Shown: one piece after another, positions 1 through 11,729 of the stretch
Numbering within the stretch: position 1 is the first letter of the stretch
How the letters are laid out: each line of letters starts with the position of its first letter
The notes under the pieces: model-generated
The model's input: the letters and a program-made list of their open reading frames with translations, nothing else
Database searches by the model: none
Told to the model about the DNA's origin: nothing
Translations under genes and position numbers: made by a program
Origin: Pascua guehoae
Taxonomy: Eukaryota; Basidiomycota; Tremellomycetes; Trichosporonales; Trichosporonaceae
Length of the DNA stretch: 64,000 bases
NCBI GenBank assembly: GCA_001600415.1
Contig: BCJX01000013.1
Coordinates: forward strand, 1,058,196-1,122,195
Direction: 5' to 3'

Positions 1-1158
1 AACCAGTTCAACATAGTGGTGCCTGTTTACCGCCTCAGAACGTGCGGAACAGTTTCAGCGTGATGAGCATGCCGTCGTGGGACAGCATTGCTGTTGCTTG
101 ATGGCGGTGCCCCATCGTCTTTGCCATTGTAGAGTACGGGAGTACAGTCCCGCCCGAAACGCGGGCGTGCCTGGCGACATGGTTGGCCAGGCCTTGTTGC
201 TAACACGAACTGCGCACTGCCTCGTCTTCAAACTCTGCACTGCCTCGTCTTTAAACGCCGACTTGCAGGTCGAGGACAAGTGTCCTGTGGTGCTCGATGT
301 GGTCGACGTGTGGGCTGTGTATATCGTCGAGGCACACCGGTTGCGGGGTCTTTTGGCAGTGCCCCCTACCCTGCAACATCCCACACCGCTTCGATGGTTG
401 GATTACACAGGAATCACAGCCCCATCACCGCCGTGCCACAGCCCCGTCGAGCAATCACAGGAGCCCCAGGGGCTCGAGGGAGCGGGCCCATACAGGTGCG
501 TCTGGAAAGTCTTGAGACTGCCACTTTGAGCTCGGTCTAGTCGAAGTTGCGCATGGACACTCTCTGGACCAATGCAATGGCAGAGCAAGTGGTCCCACCA
601 CTGTTTCCTGCTTGTTGTATCCCATATGTCCTGCAACCCTCCCTGACCGTGGGCGTGCCCGAGCCCAATGTGGTAGTCTCATGACTTTCCGGACACACCT
701 GCACGCATGGCCAACGGTGCGAAGTCTTGGCGCCACATACGTAGACAGCCATTCTTGTAGACATAGCCACTTGGGCCCAGTTGCATGCAGACAGGGGAAG
801 AGTGGTGAGATGTGAGAAGATGGGCTTCATGGAAACCAATGGCAAAGAAAGTATCTTATGCTGCAATTGAGAGGGAGAGCAAGGGGGACCTCGAAGAGGC
901 AAGTACTTTGAACGCACCTACGAAGCAGATGTCGTGGGGGTGTATGGCGGACATGACGCTCGCTTTGTGTCACACACTCTAACGGGACCATACCGGATGT
1001 CGTAATGTACAATCTGCATTCCTTCTACGTCCGCTTTGTACAGAGACCTCACAGCATGAACAATATGTGAGGCCTCGACAAGCGTTCTATTGCGACAGCT
1101 TCTCATACAACACAACTCGGCCAGCCTCATATACGCGCAATACCCGCCTCCCTACACA
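1..1158. other. Intergenic left edge, no gene recognised
   Basis: All reading frames here are short, and none has splice-compatible partners or family motifs. The only structured object is the inverted-repeat element annotated separately at 491-703. The rest looks like repeat-derived or spacer DNA. Confidence 0.5.
491..703. mobile_element. MITE-like inverted-repeat element, copy 1
   Basis: The left end (CAGGTGCGTCTGGAAAGTC..., from 493) and the right end (671-701) are inverted copies of each other over about 35 bp with few mismatches; both read TGAGACT then a CCAC-like block. A TA precedes the left end and a CA follows the right end, so the probable TA target duplication is decayed on one side. 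There is no coding capacity. The internal sequence, including a GACCAATGCAATGGCA stretch and TTGTTGTATCCCA, is shared with the copy at 63411-63605. The short length, inverted ends and TA flanks fit a non-autonomous Tc1/mariner-type DNA element; the superfamily is inference. Confidence 0.75.
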
Positions 1159-3313
1159 CTAAAGACGGCCTGCGTCCCCCTGTTCACTCTGTGGTTTCCA
1201 CGAGCCGCGGAAGAGGTGTTGTACCATGGCCTGCCAGTCTGCCGTCAGCGTTGTGCGATGGTAGGTGTTGAACGAGGGTAAGGTGGGAAAACAAGACGAT
1301 GGGATGGGTGGACTCACGCGTAGCCTCTCCTGCCCCAAACGCGCCCACTCCTGGACTGAATCCCGTGACGGGCAGGACGACGACGTCGCCCAAGCGCAGG
1401 GGCGCACTGAGGCCCCGGAGATCTGTCCAGCGCACCCCAAATTGGGCCCAGAGGTAGGCGACGATTGCGTCGGTCCAGATACCCGGTCCCGTCCAGTTCA
1501 TGATGCCGACGGGCCCGCCATCGCGCGGCTCCTTGAACGCATCCAACTGCTTGAGCGCGCGGGTTGCCTCGTACCACTGCCCTTGTTCGCCCAAGTCGCG
1601 GATGTGGTCCAGTTTATCTTGAGCCCAGGCGGCCGCTTTTGCCGTCGAGTGGAGCGCACGGAGGAGGGTCGAGAACGCTATCGGGTGGTAGGGCGCCAGT
1701 GCCATGGTCCACTGGGCGATTTGGAGCTGGCGTCAATGAAAGCTTGCAAAGACAGGACAACTAGCACCTCAGAGGCGAGTGGGAAGGAAGTGAACAGCTT
1801 TCTGGGTCCATGGCTCGTAGACAGCCCATGGCAGCCTGCGACATCCAGTCGCGTCTCTTCCGAGACTAACGTCCACGCACGGCCTGAGGGTTTGTGCTCC
1901 CCCACCCTTCCATACAGGGGAGTGCCCCTGAATCACACAGATGTGCAGTTGCCTGCTGTCTTCTGATTGCAACTCACCGGCCGAGGATACCAATCGTGCC
2001 AGTCCTGCCTGTCACCAACATCCGCCTCGATGCCGATCACCACGCTTGGCCGTCCGAGGACATCATCGACACTCTCCCCACGCGAGATCCGGTGCCGTTC
2101 CTTTGCTCCGAGCCACCCTTCGCCGTTCTTCCATAGATTCGCACCGCGGCCCCAGTCCGTTGGTGGCTTGAGGAGGCGCGTGTCGGTGTCGGAATAAATG
2201 CCGCCACGGAGGAGTAAAAGTAGATAACGGATGACGTCGGCACGGAGAATGCCGAGCTGGAGGTTCCTCCACATGTAGTGGACACCCACATCATCATCCT
2301 CATTATCACCGTCCGGGTTGCCGAGGAGCTCGTCGACAAAGGCATCCGCGTCGACGTCCGTCATGAGTGTCCAGTTCCATCCCGCCTCTTGCGCATCGCC
2401 GTCCGACCACGACTTGACAGAGGCTGTGCCTTCGAGCCGCCGGTTCTTGTCCGTCTGCCAGATGAACTTGTGTTGCGCGTCATCCCACCCGGGCACGCGA
2501 GACCAGGGGCCGAAGACTCGTGAGTGGTCGGAGGAGGCGGGTGTTTCCTGTGCTGTGCTATTCTCGACCGAGCTTGCGCTCGCCGTTGCATGGTCGAGCG
2601 ACGACGTGTCGCGGTCACGAATGGCCTTCGCCTGTCGCTCAGGTACGGGCAGTCGTTCACGCTGTGCATTCCCGTTGTCAAGATACGCGTCGAGCCCCTG
2701 CCGGAGGAGCGGTTGTATCCGTTTGGGAAACGCGTGGTTGACAAAGTCGCGCAGCTGTGCCGCGTATGCCTCTGGGTCGCTGGGGCCATAGTCAAACGCA
2801 GCATCAGCCTCATGGCCGAGCACGGACAAGGGCGGTTGGTCGCTTGGCACCGCGTCCTGTTTAGGTGGCCACGGTTGCAGGGATCCAACGAGTCGTGAAG
2901 GTTGTGGTAGCTGGATTGCCCACACGGTGCGCTGGACGCCGCTGTAAAAGGGCAACGCTGCTGGGTCAGCGTCGTGAATGACATGATGGAAATGAGCAAG
3001 GATGGTCGCCAATGGACGCGCCATGGACCAGTGTGGTGTGGACCGCAGCCAGCGGTTAAAACATGAGACATCCTCTTGACAAGTTGCGCCACAATAGCGG
3101 CCTCGACTCACCACTGATCCACCCAAGATGCCATCCAGCCCAATAAAGGACGAGGAGAGCACACAAACCGCCCTGCAGCAGTCGGCGCCGGTGGCCGCGC
3201 GTTATCGTTGACAGAAAACGCCTTGGGGGCTTTTCAACAGGCGTTTGAGACCCATCGACGGGGATGGAGATTACCGTGTATCCTTTCGAATGGGTAAAGG
3301 CTGGCCAGCGCAT
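1159..3313 (-). CDS. OCH1-like alpha-1,6-mannosyltransferase (GT32 family)
   Basis: Probable Golgi type II membrane glycosyltransferase of the OCH1 family, which starts outer-chain mannosylation of N-glycans. Four exons are inferred: 3313-3112, 3074-1978, 1726-1318 and 1238-1159, giving 595 aa. A short cytosolic tail is followed by one hydrophobic anchor (about residues 45-65, GGLCALLVLYWAGWHLGW). The catalytic DXD-type motif is in GGIYSDTDTRLLKP. Downstream, GPGIWTDAI and a C-terminal HLFRGSWK block match the family. The joins are supported by restored family motifs (DWHDWYPRP followed by LQIAQWTMALAPYHP). Intron 1 is only 37 nt and intron 2 is 251 nt. The start is the ATG placed just ahead of the anchor. 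It may be a paralogue rather than the true OCH1 orthologue. Confidence 0.85.
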
Positions 3314-3892
3314 CTTGGAATGTATGCTGATGTGAGTTGGGGCTTGGGAACATCTGTGTCGGCGGTGTCGTGGAAGATATGCATTTGTGTCGAGTCCTTT
3401 CGCAGGCACCAGGTCAGTCACATCGTGGTCGACACTGGGCACTGAAACTGTATCGCAGTGCACAGTGCACAGCATGGAGCGCAGCGCTAGACGTCGACCT
3501 GGGCCCAAATGTTGTTACAGCATCGCCGAGAATGACGTCATTTTCAGATGTTGACCTTCGCCTGATTCTGTTATTAGAACGGGAAACAAAATAGCCTTGA
3601 GCGTCGTTGAGCACATACACCACGTTGAGCACCTTTCAGTAGTGGTGGTCCAGAACCCGCTCAGTATGGCAGCGCGCAGTTCAAGGCATGCACAGGTCGC
3701 AGCACTTGCGGACCGCGGACCTCGCAGTTCAGAGCATTTACAGGCCTCGCAGTGCGCAGCTGTCACACTGCAAAGTTCAAAGTTGTCACAGTTCACAGCA
3801 TTCGCAGTCCAACAGCAGTCGTAGGCGTCCTCCACATCCGTCATTGACTTGGCCCGTACGTATACTAGTTGCATGGGAATTACCGTTTATAC
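3314..3892. other. Intergenic spacer with CAGT-rich degenerate repeats
   Basis: This interval separates the mannosyltransferase start from the lipase stop. Between about 3660 and 3815 it carries many irregular copies of short CGCAGT/TTCACAG-like words (GCAGTTCAAGG, CGCAGTTCAGAGC, TCACAGTTCACAGC). No gene is apparent. Confidence 0.5.
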
Positions 3893-5042
3893 CTATTGAC
3901 ATGCGCTGCCAACGATGGTGACGCCGGCAAAGGGTCCGACGTGTACATTTGGGTCAAACTCCTTGACCAAGCTAACCGCCAGAGAGACGAGGTTATCAAA
4001 GCGGCCAGAACACTTCTTGTTCTCCTGTCCCTCGCAGGCAATATACCTGCCTCCGTTGCTCTTGTCGATAAAGACCTCGCCCGAGCTCTGGCGCCACCCC
4101 AGCCACGTGGGCGGGACGCGCGGCGCAATATCGTTGTAGTTTACAATATGCTGGCTGCGTACGCCGAGCGTCTTGTCCACATAGTCGGCCCATGTGGGGT
4201 TGCCGACGCGTGGGCCTTCGAACAGGCGCGCCGTAACGCTGGCCCGCGTTCCCAAGCGCTTCTGGAGGGCCACGGCCGTGAGCTGGGCGATTGCAGCTCC
4301 CTGGCTGTGGCCGACGACGAGCACCTGTGACGTGTCCGCCGCCACGGCCTTGTCCACCGCCGCGCTCACCCCGGGAAGGAGCTTGGCGGCCGCGTTCTGG
4401 AAGCCCCGGTGGACTTTGACCCCCGGTGCAGATGGGAACCACTGGGGAGAAGCGGTGACGAGCGCAAAGTTGAAGTTGTTCAGAGTGGAAATGATCGACT
4501 GGTTGTTGGTGCCTGCGATTCCGACAATGACCTGTGAACCGTTGTTGAGCACGTAGTCTGCGGGTCAGTGGCGTCGAGTGCTACGATGCCATGTGCTAAC
4601 GGTAGGGTACGTCGTGGCTGTTTCCGCCAGTCATGTAGATCGTGGGTGAACCGCCGAGCGTCGCACAGTCTTTGCACGTCCACGTGCTTATCTTCTCGGG
4701 CGAACAGTACGCCGCCCTGGTGGTTAGCCTATTGTGCCAATGGGGGGTCTGCTTTGTTCCTCCCTCAAATCACGAGAAGCAGCCCAGCATCCATTCTCCC
4801 ACTCACGAAGCATAGCGTGCGGGGTCTGCCCACGAATCTATCACGTCCTGTGAGAGTGGCACCGCTGGGCCATTGGTCTGGGGATTGGCCAGAAATCGCC
4901 CATTCAGGTGGGCGTGGTCGTCGGACAACGGCTGCCCGATAGAGTTTCGGATACCGGCATCCGCGTTTGTCGAGACAGGGGTTGGCGCCGCTGATACCAG
5001 TCCACACACGCTGAGCGCGATGAGGATGGAGGTGAAGCGCAT
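3893..5042 (-). CDS. Secreted class 3 lipase
   Basis: Triacylglycerol lipase-type alpha/beta hydrolase predicted to be exported. Three exons (5042-4807, 4716-4601, 4557-3893) give 338 aa. The first 18 residues are a clear signal peptide (MRFTSILIALSVCGLVSA), followed by a propeptide-like stretch. The middle exon supplies the family's N-terminal block (AAYCSPEKISTWTC). The nucleophile elbow is GHSQG, a candidate acid residue lies in YNDIAPRVPP, and the candidate histidine is in DPNVHVGPF. The introns are 90 and 43 nt with standard GTGAGT or GTTAGC donors. The fold resembles fungal lipases and feruloyl esterases of this family, so substrate choice (lipid or other ester) cannot be read from the sequence. 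A TATA-like TATAC lies about 90 bp upstream on the minus strand. Confidence 0.88.
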
Positions 5043-6701
5043 GGCGGATCTCTCTCTCGCTGAAACCAGTGGTGTAATGGAAGATGCGTGGCAACACCAA
5101 CGAGTGGCTGGGACGGGGGTAGTATAAGAAGAAGCATGGCCATCAAGCGCTCCACTGTTTGGCTCAACGATGCACTGTGTGGGTAACGCTCACAAGCAGA
5201 GTAAGCATCAGCGAGGTAACGGGAAGCCGAGGATGCCGTGGTTTCAGCTGCAGCCAGCCTGAACGAAAACAATTTCGGGACGAACTTGGTGTCCCGAAAC
5301 TGAGCCGTTCCTGAAGTTGAGCAATGTTTGGCGGCGAGGCCCACTGTCCTCTTCCCGTGTCGCCAACAAACGTTTGCGACGTTTGGTTCAGCATGCTATA
5401 TATTTAGTTCTGAGATGCGGCTGGTTGTAAAGACCATTAACAGGGTTTGAGCAGCCCATGTGCTCACGCGTGGGTGTTGCCGTCAAGTGATCATCATTCC
5501 TCAACCTCGCTTCCACCAGATGACTACTTCAAGTTGCTTGAACCCCGAATTCCGTGAGATACTGTATCTGTGCAGCGCAGACGCGCGAAATGGATATACA
5601 CTAACCAGATACTGAGCACATCGAGCCCGACCGCTTGAGTTTCAGGATGATGCAGCATGATACTGCTTGGTCGAGAGCCACTAGGAGATCTGAATTCCTT
5701 TCATCCCTTTATAACCCACTGGAATAAACATGACCGGTACCTGTGAAAAGAGATGAGACATCCAAGAATGAAAGCTCATAGCCTGGCACATGATGTCGCC
5801 AGACCTGGTGCTTCGCTCATAGCTACCGGTGTTTACAACGGAGTCCCGTTCTCCACCCTCATCTTTAACGTTGACTTCCCTTCTAGAAGCATCACAATGT
5901 CCCTCCAGCTCCCCGATTCGCGGAACATGATAGATTGAAGACTGTTGGCATTCTATAAAACTACCTTACGTTCCTCTGTACAATACGAAGGGGGCACGAC
6001 TGGAGTAGGATCGGCTGATGACTCCAGTTTGCTTTGCGGCCCCCTGATGTTTGTTGTGACTTGGGTGGGCACAGGTACACTGCCGCAGCGGCGAATGACT
6101 CCAGTGAGCAGCTCGCCTCGAGGTCATCTGTTTCGTGCCCCAGTCCGTAACCTTTCACGCAACGAATGCGGCGTTTCAAAGAGCGTAGCGGCTTTGGAAG
6201 AGATGAGGCAGTGACTCAGGGCCAACCGGAAGCAGAAACAGCACAGCATTCTTGCAACTGCACATCCCCTCTGAGGCGATGTAATTAAGGTTCCTCGTGT
6301 GTTTCATGTCAGTGGAGCACCTTCGCCCAGCTCGCCAAGGACTCACGAATGGGGCAATGCTACAGCTGCATGTATTTTTGTACTGTGCACGTGCAATGAT
6401 CTTGCACGGCGTTTGTATTCAGGACATTATTGACGGCAGTGCCTTGGATGCCTTGCTGTGCTGACAAGCAGTGCAGCACAGCTCATGAGTCAAACTACTC
6501 TGAAGGAAGGCAAGCGATGCTCGACCCGGTGACAGCTGTCGATGTCGTTGATAGAGCACATGACCAAGCATTCGGCGATGAGGAGGCATGGGAGGCATGG
6601 ACGTGGGCTGACAGTGTCAGACTGACTGGTACCGATAGTAACGTATATACAGAGACAAGTGTTGACCGTTGACCCTCTTGAACTGCCAGATTGTGCTCAT
6701 C
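5043..6701. other. Intergenic, no gene recognised
   Basis: About 1.65 kb between the lipase start and the small secreted-protein candidate. Base composition is more AT-rich than in the genes. The longest frames are under 90 codons and lack splice signals or motifs. A TATATA at 6644-6649 probably belongs to the gene starting at 6702. Confidence 0.5.
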
Positions 6702-6978
6702 ATGTTCGCCAAACCACTTGTTCTCATCCTCGCCACCACCATAGGGATCCTCGCTATCCTCGCCGCTGTCGTCAGTGCTGCATCACCAGAGAATCACCCG
6801 AAACGGAGAGCTGGTGACTTTGAACAGTGTGAGTGCAACTCAGCACATCTATTGCCTCCTGACTGACCATCCAGCTCTCTTGTGGACTGACGCCTGTGAC
6901 GCCTGCCCCAAAGGGTTCGCACCAGCAAAGTCTGCTTCGCAAACACTCACACCGCAGCACATACTACCACGCAACTGA
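6702..6978 (+). CDS. Candidate small secreted protein
   Basis: Two exons (6702-6828 and 6875-6978) joined over a 46-nt GTGAGT...CAG intron with a CTGAC branch-like site give a 76-aa protein. The N-terminus is a strong signal peptide (FAKPLVLILATTIGILAI then LAAVVSA), followed by a short polar segment with a basic KRR, possibly a Kex2-like site, and a tail with DACDAC. A TATATA box lies about 55 bp upstream of the ATG. No family is recognised. The TATA box, signal peptide and well-formed intron support a gene, but its small size and lack of homology evidence leave it tentative. Confidence 0.45.
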
Positions 6979-7843
6979 GAAGCGCAGCCAGTTCCCCCGA
7001 ACGTACAGGGGTCACTCGTTCAGTACCCCAATGTGTTGCCCGATCGGAAGCAGCTCGGAGGGAGGTTGTACCCCAGCGCCTCTCTGCTCGCTCCCCCACA
7101 GGACAGGACAAAAGCACGTCCGCCAGTTGGAAGTAGTGGGGCTTGTGCGTGAGGTTATGTCAGTATAGAGTACTGGGGCACATGCAGCGGGTTGGATAGA
7201 ACGCTTCAAACGTGTGTGTTCGGTTCATGTTCAGCTTGTGGGTGTACAGTAGCTGCTCGAAGCTTTGTGCTGTGTAAGCGGGGATAATCCATACGAGGCG
7301 TGCTCGCGTGCTGGTGGCTGTGGTGGGATCGGGCGCACTGACACGCTTGGCTTTTCAATGTTGAGCACGGGCCATCAGCTTGGCGCACTGACCACGCCTT
7401 GCGGCCGTCAGCCAGTTAGTGTCCACATGCAAGCTGCTCGCACCCTGCAGCATGCGCAGTTGCTGTGTTGCTATTGTGCATGGTTGGTACCGTTGGATTG
7501 ACTGTTGGGGGTGTTGGAGGCGTTTTGGATGAGCGCGTGATCCGATGGCTTGGATGGCTTGGATGGCTTGGGGGCACGATTAATGATGCATTTGCCACAA
7601 TGGATGTGACTGGCGCAGGACGCTAAACGCCGCTTGGACGTCAAAGTGAGCACCCCATTTGTTCCTTCGAGGCGTCAAAGCGTGGGAAATTTAGATTCCG
7701 GGGTCCTCACCCAAGCCGAGGTGGGCGGGTGGGTTGGTTGCCCGGTGGAGGTCTGCTTCTTTGTCAACTGGGAGACGGACGCGCGGACGAGGTGTCGCAC
7801 CTTCAAAGGGGTCGCCCGTCTCGCTTTTAATTACCTTTACAGC
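6979..7843. other. Intergenic with a 9-nt tandem repeat
   Basis: Spacer between the secreted-protein candidate and FKBP. A GATGGCTTG unit is repeated about three times at 7543-7570. Just before the FKBP ATG, the sequence TTAATTACCTTTACAG resembles a 3' splice site, so a 5'UTR intron is possible. No other gene is seen. Confidence 0.45.
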
Positions 7844-8599
7844 ATGTTCAAGTCGATCCTCCGTACCACTCAAACTTCCGTTCGTACTCTCCACACATCA
7901 GCAATCAGAATGGGCGTTACTATCGACGTGAGTAGCGAGCACGGCAGGCTGCACATCGAGCCCGCCCGCGCGTCAACGTCAGCCCAAGCTGGCAACTAAC
8001 CACTCCTCAGCGCATCACTCCCGGCGACGGCAAGACCTACCCCAAGCCTGGTGACCGCGTCACCATCCACTGTGAGCACGGCCCCAGGCCCCGCGGGGAC
8101 GCAACCCCCCCACCATTGACGAGTGACTGACATGTAAGACGTCGGCACCCTCCTCGACGGCTCCAAGTTCGACTCGTCGCGCGACCGCGGCTCCCCCTTC
8201 CAGTGCCAGATCGGCGTTGGCCAGGTCATCAAGGTGAGCCGCCATGCTTGCTGGCTTGTTACTGCGTTGCCTTTGCTGACATGACACAGGGCTGGGACGA
8301 GGGTGCGTAGGCTACATGACCACTCTAGGAGTGGGGCAAAACTGACTTGTATAGGTGTTCCTCAGCTCTCGGTCGGCGAGAAGGCCGTCCTCACCGCTAC
8401 CCGTACGTCTCCCTTCCTTCGAGTCCTGTGCTCAAGCACGCGTGCTGACCCTCTTTACAGCCGACTACGCGTACGGTGCCCGCGGCTTCCCCCCCGTCAT
8501 GTACGTGGACCAACCCGAAGTGCCAGGGCCATTGCTGACAATCCCAGCCCCCCCAACTCGACCCTCAAGTTCGAGGTTGAGCTCCTCAAGGTCAACTAA
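7844..8599 (+). CDS. FPR1: FKBP12-type peptidyl-prolyl isomerase
   Basis: FK506/rapamycin-binding prolyl isomerase. Seven exons (7844-7927, 8011-8071, 8139-8233, 8290-8302, 8355-8402, 8461-8500, 8548-8599) encode 130 aa from the first ATG. The fourth exon is only 13 nt. All family landmarks are present: [39 protein letters not shown] and the [13 protein letters not shown] end. From the internal in-frame ATG at 7910 the product is 108 aa, the usual FKBP12 length. The extra 22 residues ([20 protein letters not shown]) are basic, hydroxylated and free of acidic residues, like a mitochondrial presequence. One gene may therefore make cytosolic and mitochondrial forms. Identity is secure; which ATG dominates is not. 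Confidence 0.95.
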
Positions 8600-8972
8600 G
8601 CGCCTCTCTACGGCCTTTGCGATCTAGCTCTTCGCGCTTTTCTCGTGGATGAAAATGAGCAGCAGACGTAGTAGCAGAGTAGCAGAGCAGCAGAAGTAGT
8701 GATGCAGAACAAAAGGTGGTGGAAGTACTGTCACTTGGACGCGTGCGCGGTCAGACAGGGCGGTTCTTTGTTGCTTGGCAAGTCATTCCGTGTCGTGGAA
8801 GGGTGTGGCAGTTTGGGAGCCAATGACGCAATCGCCCCATGCATTCCAGAATCACAAAAAGTGGGCACCACACAAACGAACGTGGGCTCATCAAGTACAA
8901 AAGTGCTGGGGATGTCTACCTGTCCAACCAGCTCGTCGTCGCGCCTGTGTCGACGCATGCATGTTCCCCCGA
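8600..8972. other. Convergent intergenic spacer
   Basis: 3' spacer between FKBP (plus) and the permease (minus). A short AGCAGAGTAGCAGAGCAGCAG simple-repeat patch lies at about 8670-8700. No gene is seen. Confidence 0.5.
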
Positions 8973-11729
8973 TTAGTTGCTGAAGAGGAGGCGGTACACC
9001 TTGATGTACAGGGGTGCAGCGGCACGTTCTGCACGGTACTGGGTTATCAGCTTGTGCGCGCGTCTCCATTGTGATCACGTGTTCCAGTCATACGCGTCGA
9101 AACACGCGTGCTCAGCTCCAGAGCCTCGAGCCGCCAGCCACTAACCAACACTCACCTGGCGCATATCCTCGACAGTGAGCCACGACTTGCGCCCCGTGTC
9201 AAGATCGATCTCGTGGGCGCGGTACGGCAATTTGCGCTTCCACGCGTACCCCACACACCACATGGCAATGAGGATGGGCACGGATGCGAAGATTTCTGCA
9301 AGTCAGTCACCAGGCGTGTTGGGAGCCGAACAAGGCAGCGGACGCACCGAAGAAGGTCTCGGCAGCCTCACGGCCCTTGGGGGCGGGGCCGATCGGCCAT
9401 ACAGCCTGGACGTCAGTACCCAAGCGGCTACAGAGCGAATTCGAGCCAAACCCACAGTGTAGAACTGGGTAATGATGATGAGGGAGACGAGGATGGCACC
9501 CAGCAGCGAACCGTAGATGCCACCCAGAGCTTGGAATGGCAGCTCTTCGACACTGTGTCCCTGGACGCGCCATGCGCGGCGGAAACGCAGGTGCGTGACG
9601 CAGATTGCGAGCCACGTGAAGAGCGTGGAAAGGCCCGAGAGCGCGATGAGCCAGTCAAAGACCTTTGTGCCGGCGTCCAGGACGTTGATGTACGCGAGCG
9701 GACCCCAGATACAAATTAGAAAGATGGCCCACAGCGGTCGGCTCGACTTGTCCACATATGCAAAGCAGCGGGGCGCGTAGCCGAGTTCGGCGAGGGCGGT
9801 GAGAGGGCGGGAGCCGCCGTAGACACACGACATGCCCATTGCGAGGACGGAGATGAGAATGGTGACGTTGACGAGATCTGTGGCGGTCAGAAGAAGTTAC
9901 CCAAAGGGTCAGGGCAAGGAGCAGGCCCGACAAGGTGAGGGGCTAGACAGCAGCAGGTTTGGAACAACTTATGATGTGTTACACTGCAGAGGTGTGGAGA
10001 TGAAGCGACTGAAAGGGCAGGAGGGGCACTTCGTAGCTAGATCACCATTGATTGCAGCAGACAAATGAACTCACGGTCAACGCCCAGGATGTTGGCTTTG
10101 CGCATGACGATAACGAACGGACTGCCATTGGCACCTTCACCCTCGGACAACAGAGGCTCGTCCCAGGGCACAGCGAGGCCGATGATTACAATAAGGGCTG
10201 GGATGTCAGGAGCGCACCCAACGTACCGTTACGCTGTGAGACTCACAAAGATAGACTAGGATAATGCGCCAGAAGATGTTCTTGATGGCCGAAGGCATGG
10301 TCATTCGGGGGTTGGGCGTCTCGCACGCGGCAAAGCTGACAAGCTCAGACCTGTCGACTGTCAGGAGTTTACACGTGGACGTCGAAAGTACTACTTACCC
10401 AGAGTACGAAAAGGCGGCTGTCACAAACACCTAGACGTGTTCGTCAGCTCACTGCACTCTGCCAGACTGTGCAAATACGTACCGAACAGACTCCCTTGAA
10501 GCCGTTGGCAAAGGCGCCCGGGTCGTGCCAGTACCTGCCACCGATGTACTCGCCATAGGCACCGCTCGACGGCCCGGCGCCGCAGATGCAGACAATGCCA
10601 ATGACGAGGAAGATGAAGACGACAATGAGCTTGAGGCACGAGGTCCAGAACTCGACTTCTGCGTAGCCAAGAGTTCCAAAGAGGACGCCAATCTGGTGAA
10701 GTGTATCAGCTCAACTCAGACCCGACCGCGACATAGCAGTTTCTCTGTCGTTTTCCGGCACCACTCGGACTGTGCACTCACAAGGATGATGACCATGAAT
10801 ATTGTGATCCAGCCGGCAAGTGGGACGCCCGTGTCCCAGTACGCGACAGTACTTCCCGCCACGGTCTGTACGAGTCAGTCAGGCTCGTTTCGGATGAGGT
10901 TGGCACACTCACGAGCTCGAGAGGGAAGGTGACGGCCCACTGGAAGACATCTACACCAGGTCAGTGCCCGCTCCGCATACCCACCTTGGCCACACTCACA
11001 GTTCCAGCCCAGTGCAAACGCACACGACGGGTCGAGGAAGCGTGAAACGAGTGTGAAGAAACCGCCCGAAACCGGGTACATGATGGCCATCTCGCCGAGG
11101 GCTTGTGTGATCTGTGCGGTGAGTACCATGGTGGGCATGGTGGACAGCATGGGGCGCGTGGCTTGCGTCCACCGCTGCATGCGCGCTGCACTGAGTTACG
11201 CACGTTGATCAACATGACGCCCATGACGATCCACGCCAAGAGAATGCCTGCCGGTCCGCCAGTGGCCAACGCGCCACCCGATCCGACAAATAGACCAGTG
11301 CCGATCGCACCTTTGCCATGTTAGCCCCTGTCTTGGCGCGCGACCAGATCTACACTCTGCCACTCACCGCCAACCGCGATCATCTGGATGTGGCGTGGCT
11401 TCATCTTTTGCTGCAGTTGCGGGTTGTCATACTGCTGGAACTCGAGTGGGATATCTCCGTGTGCGACGAGGCCACTACAAGAGTCAGCTTGATAGATGGG
11501 AACGAAGAGTGCCACATCTTGCCGGGTGCCTGGGATGACCAGATGGGCCCCTTGTGACGACTCACCGTGTTGTGCCCGGAGCGCGCTTGAAACTCTCGGC
11601 AGTGAGACCGAGGCGTGTCCATACACTCTCCTTGGACGGATCGTAGTAGTAGTCGTCGTCTGGGTAGGTACCCTTTGGCGGGAATGTTGGCTCCACGCCC
11701 TCGAGCTTTTTTTCCATGTCTTGGGACAT
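8973..11729 (-). CDS. Amino-acid permease (YAT/GAP family)
   Basis: Plasma-membrane amino-acid/proton symporter of the fungal YAT family. The minus-strand gene is split into many short exons by 40-120 nt introns. The N-terminus (MSQDMEKKLEGVEPTFPPKG) is a hydrophilic tail. Landmarks in order are KPRHIQMIAVGG and AIGTGLFVGSGGALATGGP (helix 1), TQALGEMAIMYPVSGGFFTL (helix 3), LGYAPRCFAYVDKSSRPLWA (helix 8-9 loop) and a C-terminal EIDLDTGRKSW segment. The last exon (9038-8973) ends VYRLLFSN and joins in phase 0 after MRQ. The start was chosen at 11729 because it precedes the tail in frame. Substrate range cannot be told from sequence. Internal exon borders are approximate. Confidence 0.9.

Noticed and set aside
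5753..5938. 61-codon plus-strand frame between the lipase and the secreted-protein candidate
   Set aside because: No signal peptide, splice site or motif, and composition is that of the surrounding spacer.
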